A DNA stretch of 64,000 nucleotides, from assembly GCA_000310025.1 (NCBI GenBank), contig FN649741.1, positions 2,961,125 through 3,025,124 on the forward strand, written 5' to 3'. This DNA comes from Ectocarpus siliculosus (taxonomy: Eukaryota; Sar; Phaeophyceae; Ectocarpales; Ectocarpaceae). Shown one piece after another: positions 33,001-46,155 of the stretch (positions are counted from its first letter, which is position 1; each line of letters opens with the position of its first letter). Position numbers and translations under genes: made by a program. The notes below the pieces were generated by a model. It saw only the letters and a list, made by a program, of their open reading frames with translations, ran no database searches and was not told where the DNA came from.

Positions 33001-36000
33001 ACCTTGCCCCCAAGCAGAACGCCTCCAGGGCTCCGGCCTCCACAACCGCTCTCCGGTGGTCCGGGTCGGCGGAAATCGCCCTCAGGGTCGCCAGCGCCGC
33101 CCGCTGGTCGACGGGGTGATCGCTACACGCGAGCGAGATCAGCGACGGCAGTCCCCCCTCCGAAATGATCGCCCCGCGCCGTGCCGGGTTGGCCGAGAGG
33201 TTGCACAGGGAGTACGCGATGCAGCGCTGGGTCTCCAAGTCGGCGGCGTTGGCGATGGTGATGAGCGGGGTCAGAGCCCCGCCCCGGACGATGGGGGCCT
33301 GGAGGTTGACGTCGGAGGCGATGTTGCCCAGAGTGACCGCCCCGAAGAGGCGGTAGGTGACGTCCGCCGAGCAGAGGAAGGAGACCAGGTTCCCGACGTC
33401 CACCGCCTTGAGGAAGCGAGCCGGGTCTTGGCCGATGCACCCGGACAGGGACAAGTTGCACAAGGCGGCGAGAACCTACGCACACAAACACGTTGTTGTT
33501 GTTTTCCCGTTTGGGCGGTGTGGAGGCGCAGGAGCTGGTAGTGAAGAGTAGACGGGGGGGGGGGGGGGCGAAGCAATATTAACGGATGACCTGCAACGAT
33601 GTTCGGGGTGAGTGACCCTGGCGGAGGTGAACGGAATCAATTACACGCATACCTCCATCTGAATTTCGACGTCGTCGCTGCTGCTGAGCCGTAGCAGCGG
33701 CACTAGACCCCCCCGGGCGACAATCTGGGTGCGCAGCTCTTCGTCGACGGAAAGCCCTCGGAGAGCAGAGGCCGCTCGAAGCTGCGCCTGTAGGTGTGCC
33801 GAATCGACAACGTCAAGGCGCCAAGGAGAAGGGTTGAGCACGGAGATCGGGGTTGTGCGTGGCGTTGGAGACATTGCCGCCGCCGCATAAGGGTTCATGG
33901 AAGCCACGAAGAAACCATGTATCGTGTGACGCTCAACGTCCGAGGTTGGAACGGTCGGCTGCGTAATATGCTGCCTGACAACGGAGCACACAATACCACT
34001 TTCTGTCGGGTTGTGCAGCGCTGATTCGTTCTTTTCCCTCATCTAGCAGACAGCCAGGGCAGCCAAACCAAGCGGAGAAACAGGCGGGCCAAAACTGACG
34101 AAATGCTCCACGGCACACACACACACCTGCGGGTCCGACGACGCGACGAGGTTAATCAGCGGCCCCAACACCCCCTCGTCCATCAGCGTTGCGTGGTTGT
34201 CGGGGTTAGACGCGAAATTGCCAATGCAGAACGCCGCCGAGTTCCGGATCTCGACGTCGTCCGCCTCCAGCAGCGCGGCCATGAGCTCGCACACGCCGGC
34301 GCCGATCAAGCGCGAGTGGTTGCTCCGGGTGGCCGCGACGTTCGTCAGAGCGAAGACGGCGTACCGCTGGGATTCGAGGTCGCCGTTGTCCCGGCGGCCT
34401 AGGGAGAGGAGGGGCTGCAGGGCCCCCTCGTTGATGACCTTCTCTTGGTTGCCGAGGTTCGTGGCGAGGTTTCCAACGCCCATCCCTGCGTAGCTGTTTG
34501 TTGTTTACGAGGCAGATTGAGGTTGTCAGCGTGTCGGGGTGTTCATTCGTGTGTTTGTAGTGGGGTCAGCAAGGGAAGGTGGACGTGTATGCATGGCGCG
34601 TCTGGGTGGTGGTGGATGCGACAGCGCACGTCAGCCTAAATCTGACCAACGGTTGTATTTGGCTTTCCTGGATCCCAAACCCCGTTCAGGGGATAAAGGC
34701 TTCCTTGAAAACACGTCGTTCGTCGACCATGACCAAAATTGAAGTGCATGCGATTGTGCGGTTGCATAAAAACACTCGCTTCAGCAGACCACGTCGAAAC
34801 TCGACTTCACTACATTTCAGCTGGCCCCAAAACGCCCCGACTATCTACCTGGGCTCTTGGCCGAATAGACGAGAAAGGAGGGAATGTGGAGGCCCTGTCG
34901 CACCCCCAACCTCTGCCCTCCCCCGCCCCCGCCGTCGCCGTTCTGTTCTCACCGTTGGCACAGGAAGTCCGGGCTGCTGAGCATCGCGACGAGCGGCATG
35001 ATCGCCCCGGCCCCGGCGATGACGGCGGTGTACGCGTACTCGGCGCTGATGTTGGCAATTCCCCTGACGGCTTCTCGCTGCACGTCCACCGACTTACTCC
35101 TCATGACGAACTTGAGGTGTTGGAGCACGCCTATCGCGAAAGTGTGGTGTGGTCAATAACATCGGGAACACTGGTTAAAAGAAACTCCTTCAATTTTGAT
35201 GGAATTCATCCAGGACTGGTTCGCCCTTACATTATGTGATTCACGCCTTCCTGGACCTATTGTAGGTGGATTGGGGCTGTTGCAAGTGTTTCCTCTTTTG
35301 GGGTTTGTCAATGGCCAAAGTATGTGGCCAACGAACTCGTTCTGTTACCGGTGGGACTACTACGGAAGTGGAGGTATCGGTTAGAGGTAAAGAAGTACCT
35401 GAGTAGACAACATGCGGCGGCGTACGTGGCATTTCTGTTGTCATTTTCTTCTCCTGGACACTGTTCTGCCTCTATCCAGTAAAGTGAGGGAGAGCGTAAA
35501 AACAGCGCCGGTGCCCGTTTTACCGCCGGCGAGATCGTTTCACGCAGGCACGGCACTGATACCCATCCATGGTTCTCACGACTTGTACTGTATCACTCAC
35601 TTCCTGAAGACACAATACTCCCAACAGAACACCACACCCGGCGATAAGATTTTTTTAACCCAAATAATTTTCCAGAGTGAGTGATGTTGTGTGGTATACG
35701 GCTGTGGTTGAAGATTCTTGGCGAGACAAAACTACGTTGCCCCAACCCGAGCTGCAGAGACGACAATCAGAATAATTTCGTGGCGTTATCTGACTGTTAT
35801 GCCCCTAATTCCCGATATAACAATCGTTGCTGTCGAAGTAACTCTTGGTGGTTTAGGTATCGTCACCTGATTCGACCATCTTCCCCTGGTTTTCCACCAC
35901 TTCGGCCAGGTTTGCCACGACGCCCGTGCCTTGGTGAGCCGTCTCCACGTCGGCGCTGTGCATCATTTCGATCAGCACTGGCAGTCCTCCTTCCAACACG

Positions 36001-39000
36001 ATGTCCACTTTGCTGCAGCGGCCGTGAGTCCGGGTCGAACGTGCGAACGTACGAGAACAACACATCAGCTGTGGCGATGCGTGTGCCTTTGCCCCTCTTT
36101 TGTTTTGTGTCTCCCCTACCGGCCGTGGCACCGGACTTGATGGGAGACTACCACTGCAAATCATCGAGTACGTATACGACTAACTATAGCTCGCCCGCGA
36201 ATACCAAGCCTTGAGAATTGAGGCTGCCGAGTTTCTGGGCCCTCAAAACCAGTAGCGAGGCACGACAGAAGCAACCAAAGTGATTTGCGGGTTGTTCTAG
36301 GCCCAAAGAGGAATCGAGGTAAAAACCAACAGAATCTCCGGTATGGTAGGCGCCCTACTGCAGGCACGCCCTCACCTGTGCTCAGACAACGATATGTTTC
36401 GAAGGGCAGCAGCGACTTCCCTCAGCACCTCCACGCTCTCGCTCTTCCCAAGCCTGTGTTGCCACGGCCGGCACAAGAGACAACAGGTAACAGACAAAAG
36501 CACATGGTGAGCGAGAGTACGGCGGGACATGAAGCTCTCAGGGGGGAGGGGGAGGGGGAGTGCAGGATAACGTGGGAGCGAACTCGAATCCATCCCACAA
36601 AAAAAAATTCAGGCAAGACGGCTCCGCAGCGTCAACCCATGAAAAAAATAAGAGAAACCATACCACCTGGAAAAAATAAGTGGTAATTCAGCAGTCCTTT
36701 CCCCTCCACGGTCGATTCCTTTACACCGTCCCCAGCCCTTTACCGAGTAAAGGGGGCAATCCTGCCGTCTCCACCTGCAACCAATCCATCTTGTCCTCGC
36801 GAAATTAATATTTCGGAAGTCTAGTTCGGAATGCCTTGCCTGAGCAAAGGGGGAAGCCCCTTCATTTCCACCAGCTGGGAGCGGCATCTCGCGGTGACGC
36901 TCAGCTGCCTAATCGCGAACACGGCCTGGAGGTGCGTGTTGGCGTCGGGGTCCTTCAGGAGTCGCACCAGCGGCCGCAACACCCCGGCCCGCTCGCAAGC
37001 CCGGTGGTTTGGCTCGAAGCTCGCGATGTTGTTGAGCGCGAAGGCCACGCAACGGCGAGTCTCTATGTCCTCCGCGGCGTACACGGCCTCCATGAGAAGG
37101 CTGGAAACCCCGCCGGCCTCAAACAGCGTCTGGTGGTTCTGGGTCACGACGGCGAGGTTGGCCAATCCCAAGACACCGTAGCGCCTCGCACCCGGGTCCG
37201 AGCTGCGGACAAAGCTCACGAGCTTGGGGATGACGCCGCTCCGGACGAGGTGGGCCTGAGAATCACGCTTGGAGGCAAAGAGAGCCAGCGCCCTCGCGGC
37301 TTCTTCTCGGACTTCAACCTGGCGTTAATTCGTGTTGGCGTTCGTTGGCGCTGTTGTTGGCGTTCGAATATCGCTGTTGAGAGGTAGTGGACACGTTGGT
37401 ATCAAAGTTGCGGGTTGTACGGCTTGGCAGGGGAGTGGTTTTGGGTTGGAATTGTTCGGAACGCTTTTCGGGCACTCGATGGGTGGGCTTGTAGTGCTGC
37501 CCGGTCTCAAGACGTTTCCCGCTTGTCAGTGCGTCGTTTCAAGCTGCTTCATTATTGTTCTTTCCAGACTGCTCTCTTGCCGAATTTTGTAGTTTTTCTC
37601 TGAATGAGGGTATGTGAGATGGGTGGAAGGAACACAAGTGCGGTTCTGCGCAATGCTGAAATCATATTATGCCATTTGTCAGGGGAGATAACTGCCGGGA
37701 AGTGCTGTGTAGCTTCGTGAACCCCATAGGCTGTTCGTTCTGCGGGTAATGGGGTGTGGTATTTTGGATCGGTCCTCACAGTCCAACAAATCGCCAAGTA
37801 GCGTGAGCTTGACTGAGTATGATGAACGGGAAAACGGAGGCCGATCTCGTCGACATCTATCGTATCCGTTCAGGAACTTAGCTCTGAGCGAAACAAAAGG
37901 AAAGTTAATCCCCCCGCATACAAGTACATGACCAAGCCGTCATCGTCTCACGTCTGGGCTGTCCACGAGCCCAAGCAGGGGCTTGATGCAACCCTCCTCG
38001 ATCATTCGCTTCTGCGTCCGTCCTTCCACCATTTCCGCAATGTTCGCCATAGCCGCTACCGCGTGAATCTGCCGTTCCCTGTCGCCGCTCAAGCACAGGT
38101 GGGATAGCGCCGGGAGAACCCCGCTTCTAGCCATCGCCACCTTGTCCCATCGCAGCGACAGAGTCATCACCAGTCGCACATGCAGAGAGGTGAGGGGTGG
38201 GCACGCGAGACTACCGACTGTCCACTAGAAGAGACGTCGACAATCCGGTGAACGTAATCGGCTACAGACTAGACTATCGGTGTGGAACACAGGCACAGCA
38301 GCACTGAAACCTGAACGGCTGAACTCTCTTGACGCGAAGCGCAATTCCAAGCTAACAATAACCCAAGTGCGCTGATTTTGCGCTCCACCTAGCTTGCTCT
38401 CCGAACCGATACCTTGTTCTCCTCGGCGAGGGCCAAGTTGGCGAGGGTAGCGGCCGTCTCCCGCTGTACCTCAACCGAGTCGCACTTGGCTGCGAGGACC
38501 AGGGGCTCCAGCCCCCCGTCCCTGACCACCTGCATCCGCAGCGTCTGGTGGGTGGAGATCCCCCGCAGGGCCGCGATGGCCTGAAACTGAACGTTCACCG
38601 AAGTGTCGGTGGAGGGGAAAGCGTAGGTGATGAGGGTCTTGAGGGCGCCGCTCAACACCACGGCCTCCAGGTTGTCGGGGTTGGCGCAAATGTTCCCCAG
38701 GGCGAAGACGGCGTGCTGCCGCGCCTTGATGTCCTGGTGTTTGCTGAACCCTGCCAAGGTCTCCAGGCACTGGGACATTATCACGCCGTGGTTCTCCCGG
38801 CTGACGGCAAGGTTGGCGATCGCCAGAAGGCAGTACCGGATGGTTTCGTGGTCGCACTTGGATTTGTTGTCCAGCGCGTTCCGGGTCTCCGCTGTGATCG
38901 GCTCTAACAACCCTGCCTTCAACATCTTCGGCTGGTTCTTGACCTGTTGGGGTTGGTCGGCGGGTGCTAAGTGGTCAGTTTTGAGATGATACAAAGTCAT

Positions 39001-42000
39001 GCGGGAATGATGACGGGGTTTTGGGGGCGATATTGCTCTTTCGTTATTTGTTTGCGTTTGAGCTTTTTGGTCCCGTGGTCGTTGGCAAAACGTCTGTTCG
39101 AACCGAGGTATGAGCCCGATGTCTTCGACAACCACTTAAAAAAATCCGGGAGCTCTATACGCCCCCCGTGCTGTCAGGGGCGAGGGCTGCACGACGGCCC
39201 CCTTCCTCCGAAGAGAAGTCTTGCCCATATGGTACGAAAGCCGAAGATAACGGCAGCCCCGGACGCACGTTTGAGGTGAGACTGCAGAGCAAAGAAATTC
39301 GTTTTACCGTTACTGTTGTACCGAAGGCTAAGCTGGGTAAGCTGGAGTCGCCCCTTTAGGGACATAGCACATGAGGCTGGAAAGCAAACGCTTCTTCAGG
39401 TTTTGCGGTTCATCAAAATTGTTCCGCCAGAAACAAGAGCTTTGGAAACATCCACATGCTCACGTTAGAGCTGAGGTTGCAAAGAGCCATTGCCGCCATC
39501 CTCTGCACGGGATGGTCTTCCGATCGTATCAGCGCCATGAACATGTTCAGTGCTCCTTCCTTCAAAATGGCATCGCCGTGCTCCAAATTCGCCGCCAGGT
39601 TTCCAAGAGCCCGTGCGGCCTCTCTCGAAACCAGCGGGGATGAAGATCCGAGTGCCTTCTCCGTCAAGATGTTGTGTTGTCGACGATTCCAGCAGAGAGC
39701 GGGAGGGTTTTGTTTGGGGTTGCGTGAGGGCATCCGCGGGGGTTGCACGGAAATGTTTTACTTCGTACAAATAAAAAACCTGGCGATAGACGTTTGAACC
39801 CGTGAGCCCTCGCTGTAGCCTGCAGCTCTTGTGCTTTTTAGCGAGTTATCGAAAGCCCTTGCACTGGGTGATCGATGCCTGTGCGCCGAAGACGAATGTC
39901 ACCCGCGTGTTTCTTCTGAGACTCTCATCGACACTAAACATTCTACATACCCCAAGTAACCCAGCTGTATGCATCCAAGCATCATTTGTATCACCAAAGA
40001 GCAAAACAAGCACACCTGGACTAGAGCCGGGATCCCGCCGGCGTCCACAATATTGTCCATATTCTCCACCATTTCACACAGGTTGGCGCACGCGCAGCAC
40101 GCCATCCGCGCGGTCTCCACGTCGGGGGACTTAATCGCACTCATCACGGGGGGTAGGCCTCCGTACTTGGTGATGTTGATCTTGTTCTCCTCAGAAAACG
40201 AAAGCGAGCACAGGCAAGCGAGAGTTTCCCGCTGAATCTCGGGCTCCTCCGTGCGGGCGAGGTACAGGACCGGCTCGAGACCCCCCTCTTCCGTGACCTG
40301 CTTGCGGACGTCGCTGTTCTGTCCCACCTTCACGAGGGCATAGGCTGCGTACTGCCGTACCTGTGATGATGTGACGTGGTGTGAAGTGAAGAACGGGCAA
40401 CGTCGAAACTGAAGATAAGGTCTGTAGGTTCTTCAGAGCTCGAAAGAAGCCCACTTTCGCTTTAGGCAGTGGCAGCTATGCGCTAGCAACACATTTGGTA
40501 CAGGAGCAATGTGGTGGCTATTGGTAGCCATCCACAAACTGACGTCTTTAGTAACAACATGCGGTCAGCACCAAGTCTCGGGCACCTTGAAAGAGACAAT
40601 GAATGCAACACAATCATCCTAAATACGTGTCCGTAGGTTTTGCCGCATGCAAAACACGGGACTGAACGTACCCACCTCCGGGTCTGGTGCGTTCGACAAA
40701 GAAATGAGCAGCGTGAGCATGCCTTCCTCGATGAATGCGACGTGATTGTCCACGGAAATGGCCAGGTTGGCGATGGCGAGTACGGCGTAGCGCTGGATCT
40801 CAAGCTCGATATCCTCCGACCTGGCGAGCGAGCACAGAGGCTCGAGCGCGCCGGACTGCATCATCACTACCCGAAGCGTGTCGTGGGTGCACAGGTTCCC
40901 AACCCCGAGCGCTCCCACCCTCTGCGAAGCTACGTCCTGGCTCAGGAGGTACGATATCAAAAGCTGGTGCCCCCCCGCATCGATGATGGGCTCTCTATAC
41001 GCGGTGCTGGCGCAAAGGTTCGCGAGCAGGCGGCCGGCCTCCCTCTGGACTTCAACGTACCGACTTCGCATGGCGAGGATGGCCGGACGGATTCCTCCCT
41101 CTCGTGACACCACGACCTGGTTCTCGGGGATCTCGCACAGGTTGGCGAGGCACGCGGCGGCCTGTGACGCTGAGGACATATCCTCGCTCTGCATGTGGTG
41201 TATCAGGGGAGGCACCGCCCCGCTCTTGCAGATCTCGAACTTGTTCTCATCGCCGACGCTCAGGTTACATAGCGCAGCCGACACTTCGCGAAGGATTTCG
41301 ATGTCTTCGGAGGCCAAGAGCTGGACCAGCGGCTCCAGCCCACCTTCTTGTACGATCTTCATCTTGTTCTCGTCAGATACGCTGTTTTCCGTTCGTCGCG
41401 GATCGACGAATGGTATTCGTTCGCGGGAGTCACCAACCAGAGGGAGAAGAGGTCAAGGGCAGTCAAGAGGCACAGACTGCGGACTGCGCCAAGGTGTATA
41501 GGGTCCATCCGTTTCTGTTGCCAGCCACACCGTAGAAAGGCCTGAGGGCAATCTTCAACTCTTGAAAACACCTCGCTGACACCAACCCACATAGTCCCAT
41601 ATTTTTTCTCCTTCTTCGTGGCCCTCTATCTCACCTAGAGCTACAGATACAAACAAAAAAGCATTTCCCCGATCGCTCTGAAGGCCTGTTCCACAACACG
41701 TACTCAACACACCTGAGCCCCCGCATTGCAGCCGCTGCTTGCTGGTGGACATCCGGATCTGAACTGTAGGACAACGTGATGACTGGCTGAAGGCCTCCTT
41801 CTTCGATAATAAGCTTATGGTTCTGGGCGGAGCAGCTAAGGTTGGCCAACGCGCACCCGACGTAGTACTGGCTCATCACGTCTGGACTGTTGCTCAGCGA
41901 AAAGAGGGCGTGGAGGGCGCCCTCCTCCAGGATACTCGGGTGGTTAGCGAGCGTCGCTGTCAAGTTAGCGATCGCGAGAACCGCATAGCGGCGTGCCTCG

Positions 42001-43790
42001 AGCTGCGTCTCCACCGCTTTGGCAATAGCCACCAGAGGTTTTAGGGCCCCGGTCTGGACGATCTTTACCTGGCTTGACACCGTGGTTGCCAGGTTTGCCA
42101 GTCCGAGTGCGGCGAAGCGGCGGGCGTTGACCTCACCGCTTGTTAACGCCTCCACCATTGGCTTGAGCGCACCCTCTCTGAGGATAGCTTGCTGCATATC
42201 CGGGTTGGCGGCGAGGTTGGCGACAGCTCGATTTGCTTCCTCTCTCGAGTTAATATCACCGCTTCTAGACAGCGCGATCAGCGGGGGTAGGCCTCGCTCT
42301 TCGAGCAACCGGTTGTGCAGCTCGCTCATCTCCATCAGGTTGGCTATGGTGCAGCAAGCGTGACGCTCGACCTGGGGGGCGGGAATATTTTGACCGGGTT
42401 TACGTTGGCGTTTGATGGATATCACGTGTAGGGTACTGTGTGAAGTGCAGACGTTGAGCGGCGTTGCGCTGCGACGACGAATACAACATACGTATGTAAG
42501 AGACTGCTAAACTACATGCTGAACAACAACTGTTGCAGACACTCAACCTAAGGTAGTTCGTTAACTGAGTTTCTCGACGGCGAAAACACAGCGCCAACAT
42601 GCAAACAACGCAGCTGCAGGCGCTTGGATACACCCCGAACAGAAACGGTTATTATCAAAGTTTGGCACTTCCCTGTAGGGTGCGCCGTTGTGCCGTTGCT
42701 CTGGGCGCGTCTAGACGCACCAGAAACATATTTAGCCCCCCTCTATCTACCCCATGTCTGCCAACAAAGGTGTCCAATAGGGTGGGCATGGAAATTGTAC
42801 CTCGTTGTCCCCACACATCGTCATCGAGATTATATTGGCGATTGCGCGGTCCACCATCTCCATCTTGTTCTCTTCCATGCAGCTCAAACAGTTGAACGCG
42901 GCAGCAACTTCTCGCAGCAACAACATATCGTCTGTCCTCGCCATGAGAACCAGAGGATCCAAAAAGCCGTCGCGTACCACTTGAACTCGGTACCCAGGCG
43001 TAATACACAGTCCACGGACACAAGACAGCGACTGGCGCTGGACGTTGAAATCCTCGCAGCAAGCCAGGGCTACGAGGGCTGGCACCGCCCCGGCGAGTAC
43101 CACATCATCCCTGAGATTAGCGTTTGCAGCCAAGTTGCTCAGAGCGAACGCGGCGTACCGTCCAGACTCGATGTCGCTTGCCTTAAGAAGTGTGACTAAC
43201 GCGCTGATCCCGTCTAGTTTTGCTATATCGTCGTGGTTATCGGGCTCAGCAGCAAGGTTCCCTAACCCCATCGCACTATACTGCCGAACAATCATGTCCG
43301 CATCGTCGTCTTTGATAAAGTTGATCATCGGTTCCAGCACACCGTCTTCCACGATTTGAAGACGCGTGAACACAGCAGATGCACAGTTGGCGATGCAAAG
43401 AGCTGAAAATCTCTGTGCCTCTGCATCTTGGGAGCGCCGCAGGAGCTCCAGCAGGGATCGGATGCCGCCTTTCTTGACGATGCGGTCATGCAGTTCCTCG
43501 TGGGTAGACAGGTCGGCGAGGCCAAAGGCGACCTCTTTTTGCTCTCGAGGGCGCCGAACACGACGCCCCTTGGCGATCAACGCCTCCAATACCTTGGCCA
43601 TGGCCAGTGGATGCCTCTGGGTCCTTGTGCTGCAGTCGCTGTCCGTTCTTCGCGGAGAGGATGCCTGCGGAGCGGCGGAATTGAATCCCGCCGCATGTGG
43701 CGTTCCCCTTCGGCAGTAACGGGTAACGGGCTCTTCAGAGTTGGGCCGCGCGCTGTTGGGGCTTGGCGTACTTCGTATCCTTGTATGCAT
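18041..43790 (-). CDS. Giant Armadillo-repeat solenoid protein (about 3,840 residues)
   Basis: Thirty-three exons (minus strand): 43790-42801, 42371-41713, 41381-40676, 40360-40016, 39655-39464, 38943-38413, 38140-37952, 37318-36840, 36453-36376, 36012-35867, 35130-34953, 34493-34127, 33787-33653, 33475-33003, 32733-32133, 31793-31597, 30895-30721, 30053-29910, 29604-29428, 29023-28823, 28392-28165, 27377-27214, 26882-26795, 25820-25698, 25376-25054, 24555-24384, 23861-23607, 23274-23029, 22667-22350, 21723-21595, 21337-20801, 20391-18784 and 18421-18041. All phases fit, giving about 3,844 residues; an ATG at 43601 in a good context (GGCCATGGCC) would give 3,781. Nearly the whole length is ARM repeats of about 41-42 residues (A-x-x-A-L-x-N-L-S, then N-x-x-I-x-x-x-G-G-L-x-P-L-V), so roughly 85-90 units. 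Exon 15 adds an acidic loop, and the C-terminus is a basic, coil-like tail. ARM solenoids are protein-binding scaffolds (Vac8, beta-catenin, importin-alpha); the partner and location here are unknown. No signal peptide, membrane segment or catalytic domain was seen. Confidence 0.93.
23985..24003. repeat. Isolated copy of the CGGTGCGGAAATGC word in an ARM-gene intron
   Basis: A CCCCGGTGCGGAAATGCAC stretch here matches words in the repeat clusters near 1550 and 2290. It lies in the intron between exons 26 and 27 of the ARM gene. It is short, so chance or shared ancestry with a dispersed element cannot be told apart by eye. Confidence 0.35.
33554..33568. repeat. Poly-G run in an ARM-gene intron
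   Basis: A run of about 15 G on the plus strand (poly-C in the transcript) lies between exons 13 and 14 of the ARM gene. It resembles the runs near 77 and 5961. Confidence 0.7.
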
Positions 43791-46155
43791 ATCCACCGGC
43801 AATGACGCACTGAGTGCATGGTGTTTCGATCGTACACTTGTACCATCGCGCTGTCGTGGTTTTCATGTCATTTTTTTCCTTCAAGATATAGAGGATAAAG
43901 GAGGGCAAGCAGTCACACATCGGCCGAAATGCCGAAGGAAGGGTGCAGACCACCTCGAAAGATGGATGCTGGCGTGGTCGAAGCGATGGCGTCCCGACAA
44001 CACAAGAATAACCTCTCAGAACTGGGCGTGAATTGGCTCGGGAATGGGCATCTCAACGCCTCAGAATCGGATATTATGTACAAGTACCACGTGGTAAGTG
44101 CCGCGACTACGCTGGTCGTGTCTCTTCTTCTACATAATAACATGTACCAGTATGCATAGAGACCGCGAATGATGCTCTCAACCTATTGCTGTACTCCGAG
44201 TAGATAGCAGTCTAGCATCTGCCAAACATTGCGACCGTGGAGCTCGCCACCCAAGTCGTGAACAGGAATGCACAGACAACTTTGTAACACCTCCAATGTA
44301 CTCGTGGAGCGATGGTACCTACATAACACATTGTGTAGTATGGGCACCGCAGCATTGTAGGCTTGTTGCTGCAAGGCCGCATGAAATTGACAAGGGTGCC
44401 CGAGACTGTGAAGGTGCTTCGGTATCGACAGCAGCAACAGTTTAGGGAACTTTCGCCTACAGAAGGGGGCCGCAGTGAAGAAATACACCGAGTATTAGGG
44501 GTAGTTTCAGGTCGAGCACGAGTTTCGTACCAAATATTTCCACCACCGCCAAGTGTAACTATGTTTGACCCCTTCCTTCAGAATCAATCACCTTTATGCT
44601 GTGTGGAACTATCTTGTCCCATCACAGGAGCAGGTTGTTGTTGCTTTCCGTTGTTCTCTTTCTCTTGATCAACGCTTTCCAAGCCAACTCACAATATCCC
44701 ACGAAAACACGATCATGGATCGTCTGCACGCACACTGAACAGAAGGGCACATGCCTCGGCATATAGCCTTGATCTAGTATGACGTCACGTCTTAGCATCC
44801 GACGGCGCCAATTAACCATGGTCAACCACGATCACATGTCTACCTCCAAATACCATAACACAAGCGACCACTTTTATTATACCAACGCAGTACGAAGTGG
44901 GAGCCACTGAGGTGTGACGATTATTTTTTCGAGCAAGCAGAGCCTATTTTCCTGAACCAATGTTTCCTCTGTTGCGGGCCCAACTGAAAACCAAGGGTTT
45001 AAGTTTTCTTGCGATTTAATCACGACTCAAGCAAAGCATCCTCTCTCTACACGAAAAAGCAGTGAACTACTTGTAGCCAGAGTACCAGTCTTCTACTGAT
45101 AAACCGTATCGAATTCGCTCTTTCAAACGAGAATCCAAGGAGTCGATTCCGAACTTGTCCACAGGCCATATCCACGACCAGCGAAATTAAGCCAACACGT
45201 TCAAGTATCAACGCACCACGTACAGGAACGTTGAGATCGTTTCAAAGGGAACCTCTTTTCCGAAATCTACAGCTTGGAATTCTGGCAACTTCGAAGAGCC
45301 CGCAAGTAGGAGATACCGCGGTATCCCACGTACGTGTTGTTTCGAAATCCACTAAGGCTGTTTAACAAGCACACCTCGGAATTTTCTGGTGTCCATTATT
45401 ATTTCTATATTTATTTTAGAAAGGTGTACCCCCCCCGCTATGGGGGGCAGTTGGCTTGTGACCACGGAAGACGTCCGCGTCAGTTGGACCAGTACGAACA
45501 TTAGAAGGTACTGAGTGGAGACAGACCTGAACGGTTTTTTAATGTGAAGACAACAACAACAACAACAACCTTGCAACAAGCAGTCGCCCTGGAGACGCCA
45601 GGAGAGGGAGGTTAACGAAAGGAGCCCCGTGCGCCACCTCCTACCTCCTTACTGTTCAAATGCGTTGGTGCGCCCATTTCCGTGAGATGTTGTGTCAAAA
45701 ATTTCCCCGTGGCGGAACAGCAGATAGGTTCAACGAATCCCTTCCACGCAACGATTGTTTAAGCTACACCCGAAGTTGCAACAGCTGGCTAGTGTGATCA
45801 TTTTCGCCAGCACCACAAGGCTACTTATTCACCACCTCTCAGCGGGTGCATCGTCAGTTCGGGGTGGCATGATTCCCAACGTCTACCCTCGACGCGCATT
45901 CTCCCAACAACCCCTCCAACTGTACCAGCTGCCTAGTGGCGGCGGGGTTGTCGACGAGCATAATAGGGTAACTTGACTTTTACGCCACACGTCAGCAGAT
46001 TTGGTAGCTTGCAACTTGTGGGATGGGTAATCTCGTCAAGGATTGTGCTTTGCAGGGGGCAAGAAAATGTTGGTTTGAACCCCCTCGTCCCCACCCACCA
46101 CACACCTACATGCACAAGATTCCACGCTTCTCTGCCGATCGATAATGGCTGTGAA
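43791..46155. other. Divergent intergenic region upstream of the ARM gene
   Basis: About 2.3 kb without a recognisable coding exon. It should contain the ARM gene promoter and any non-coding first exon, and the promoter of the plus-strand gene that starts near 46156. The DNA is AT-richer than the coding blocks. No RNA gene or clear repeat was found. A short poly-CAA stretch lies near 45550. Confidence 0.5.

Noticed and set aside
40640-41107. Plus-strand open frame opposite ARM exon 3
   Set aside because: It is a mirror frame of ARM-repeat coding sequence. The minus frame carries clear ARM repeats and matching splice phases.
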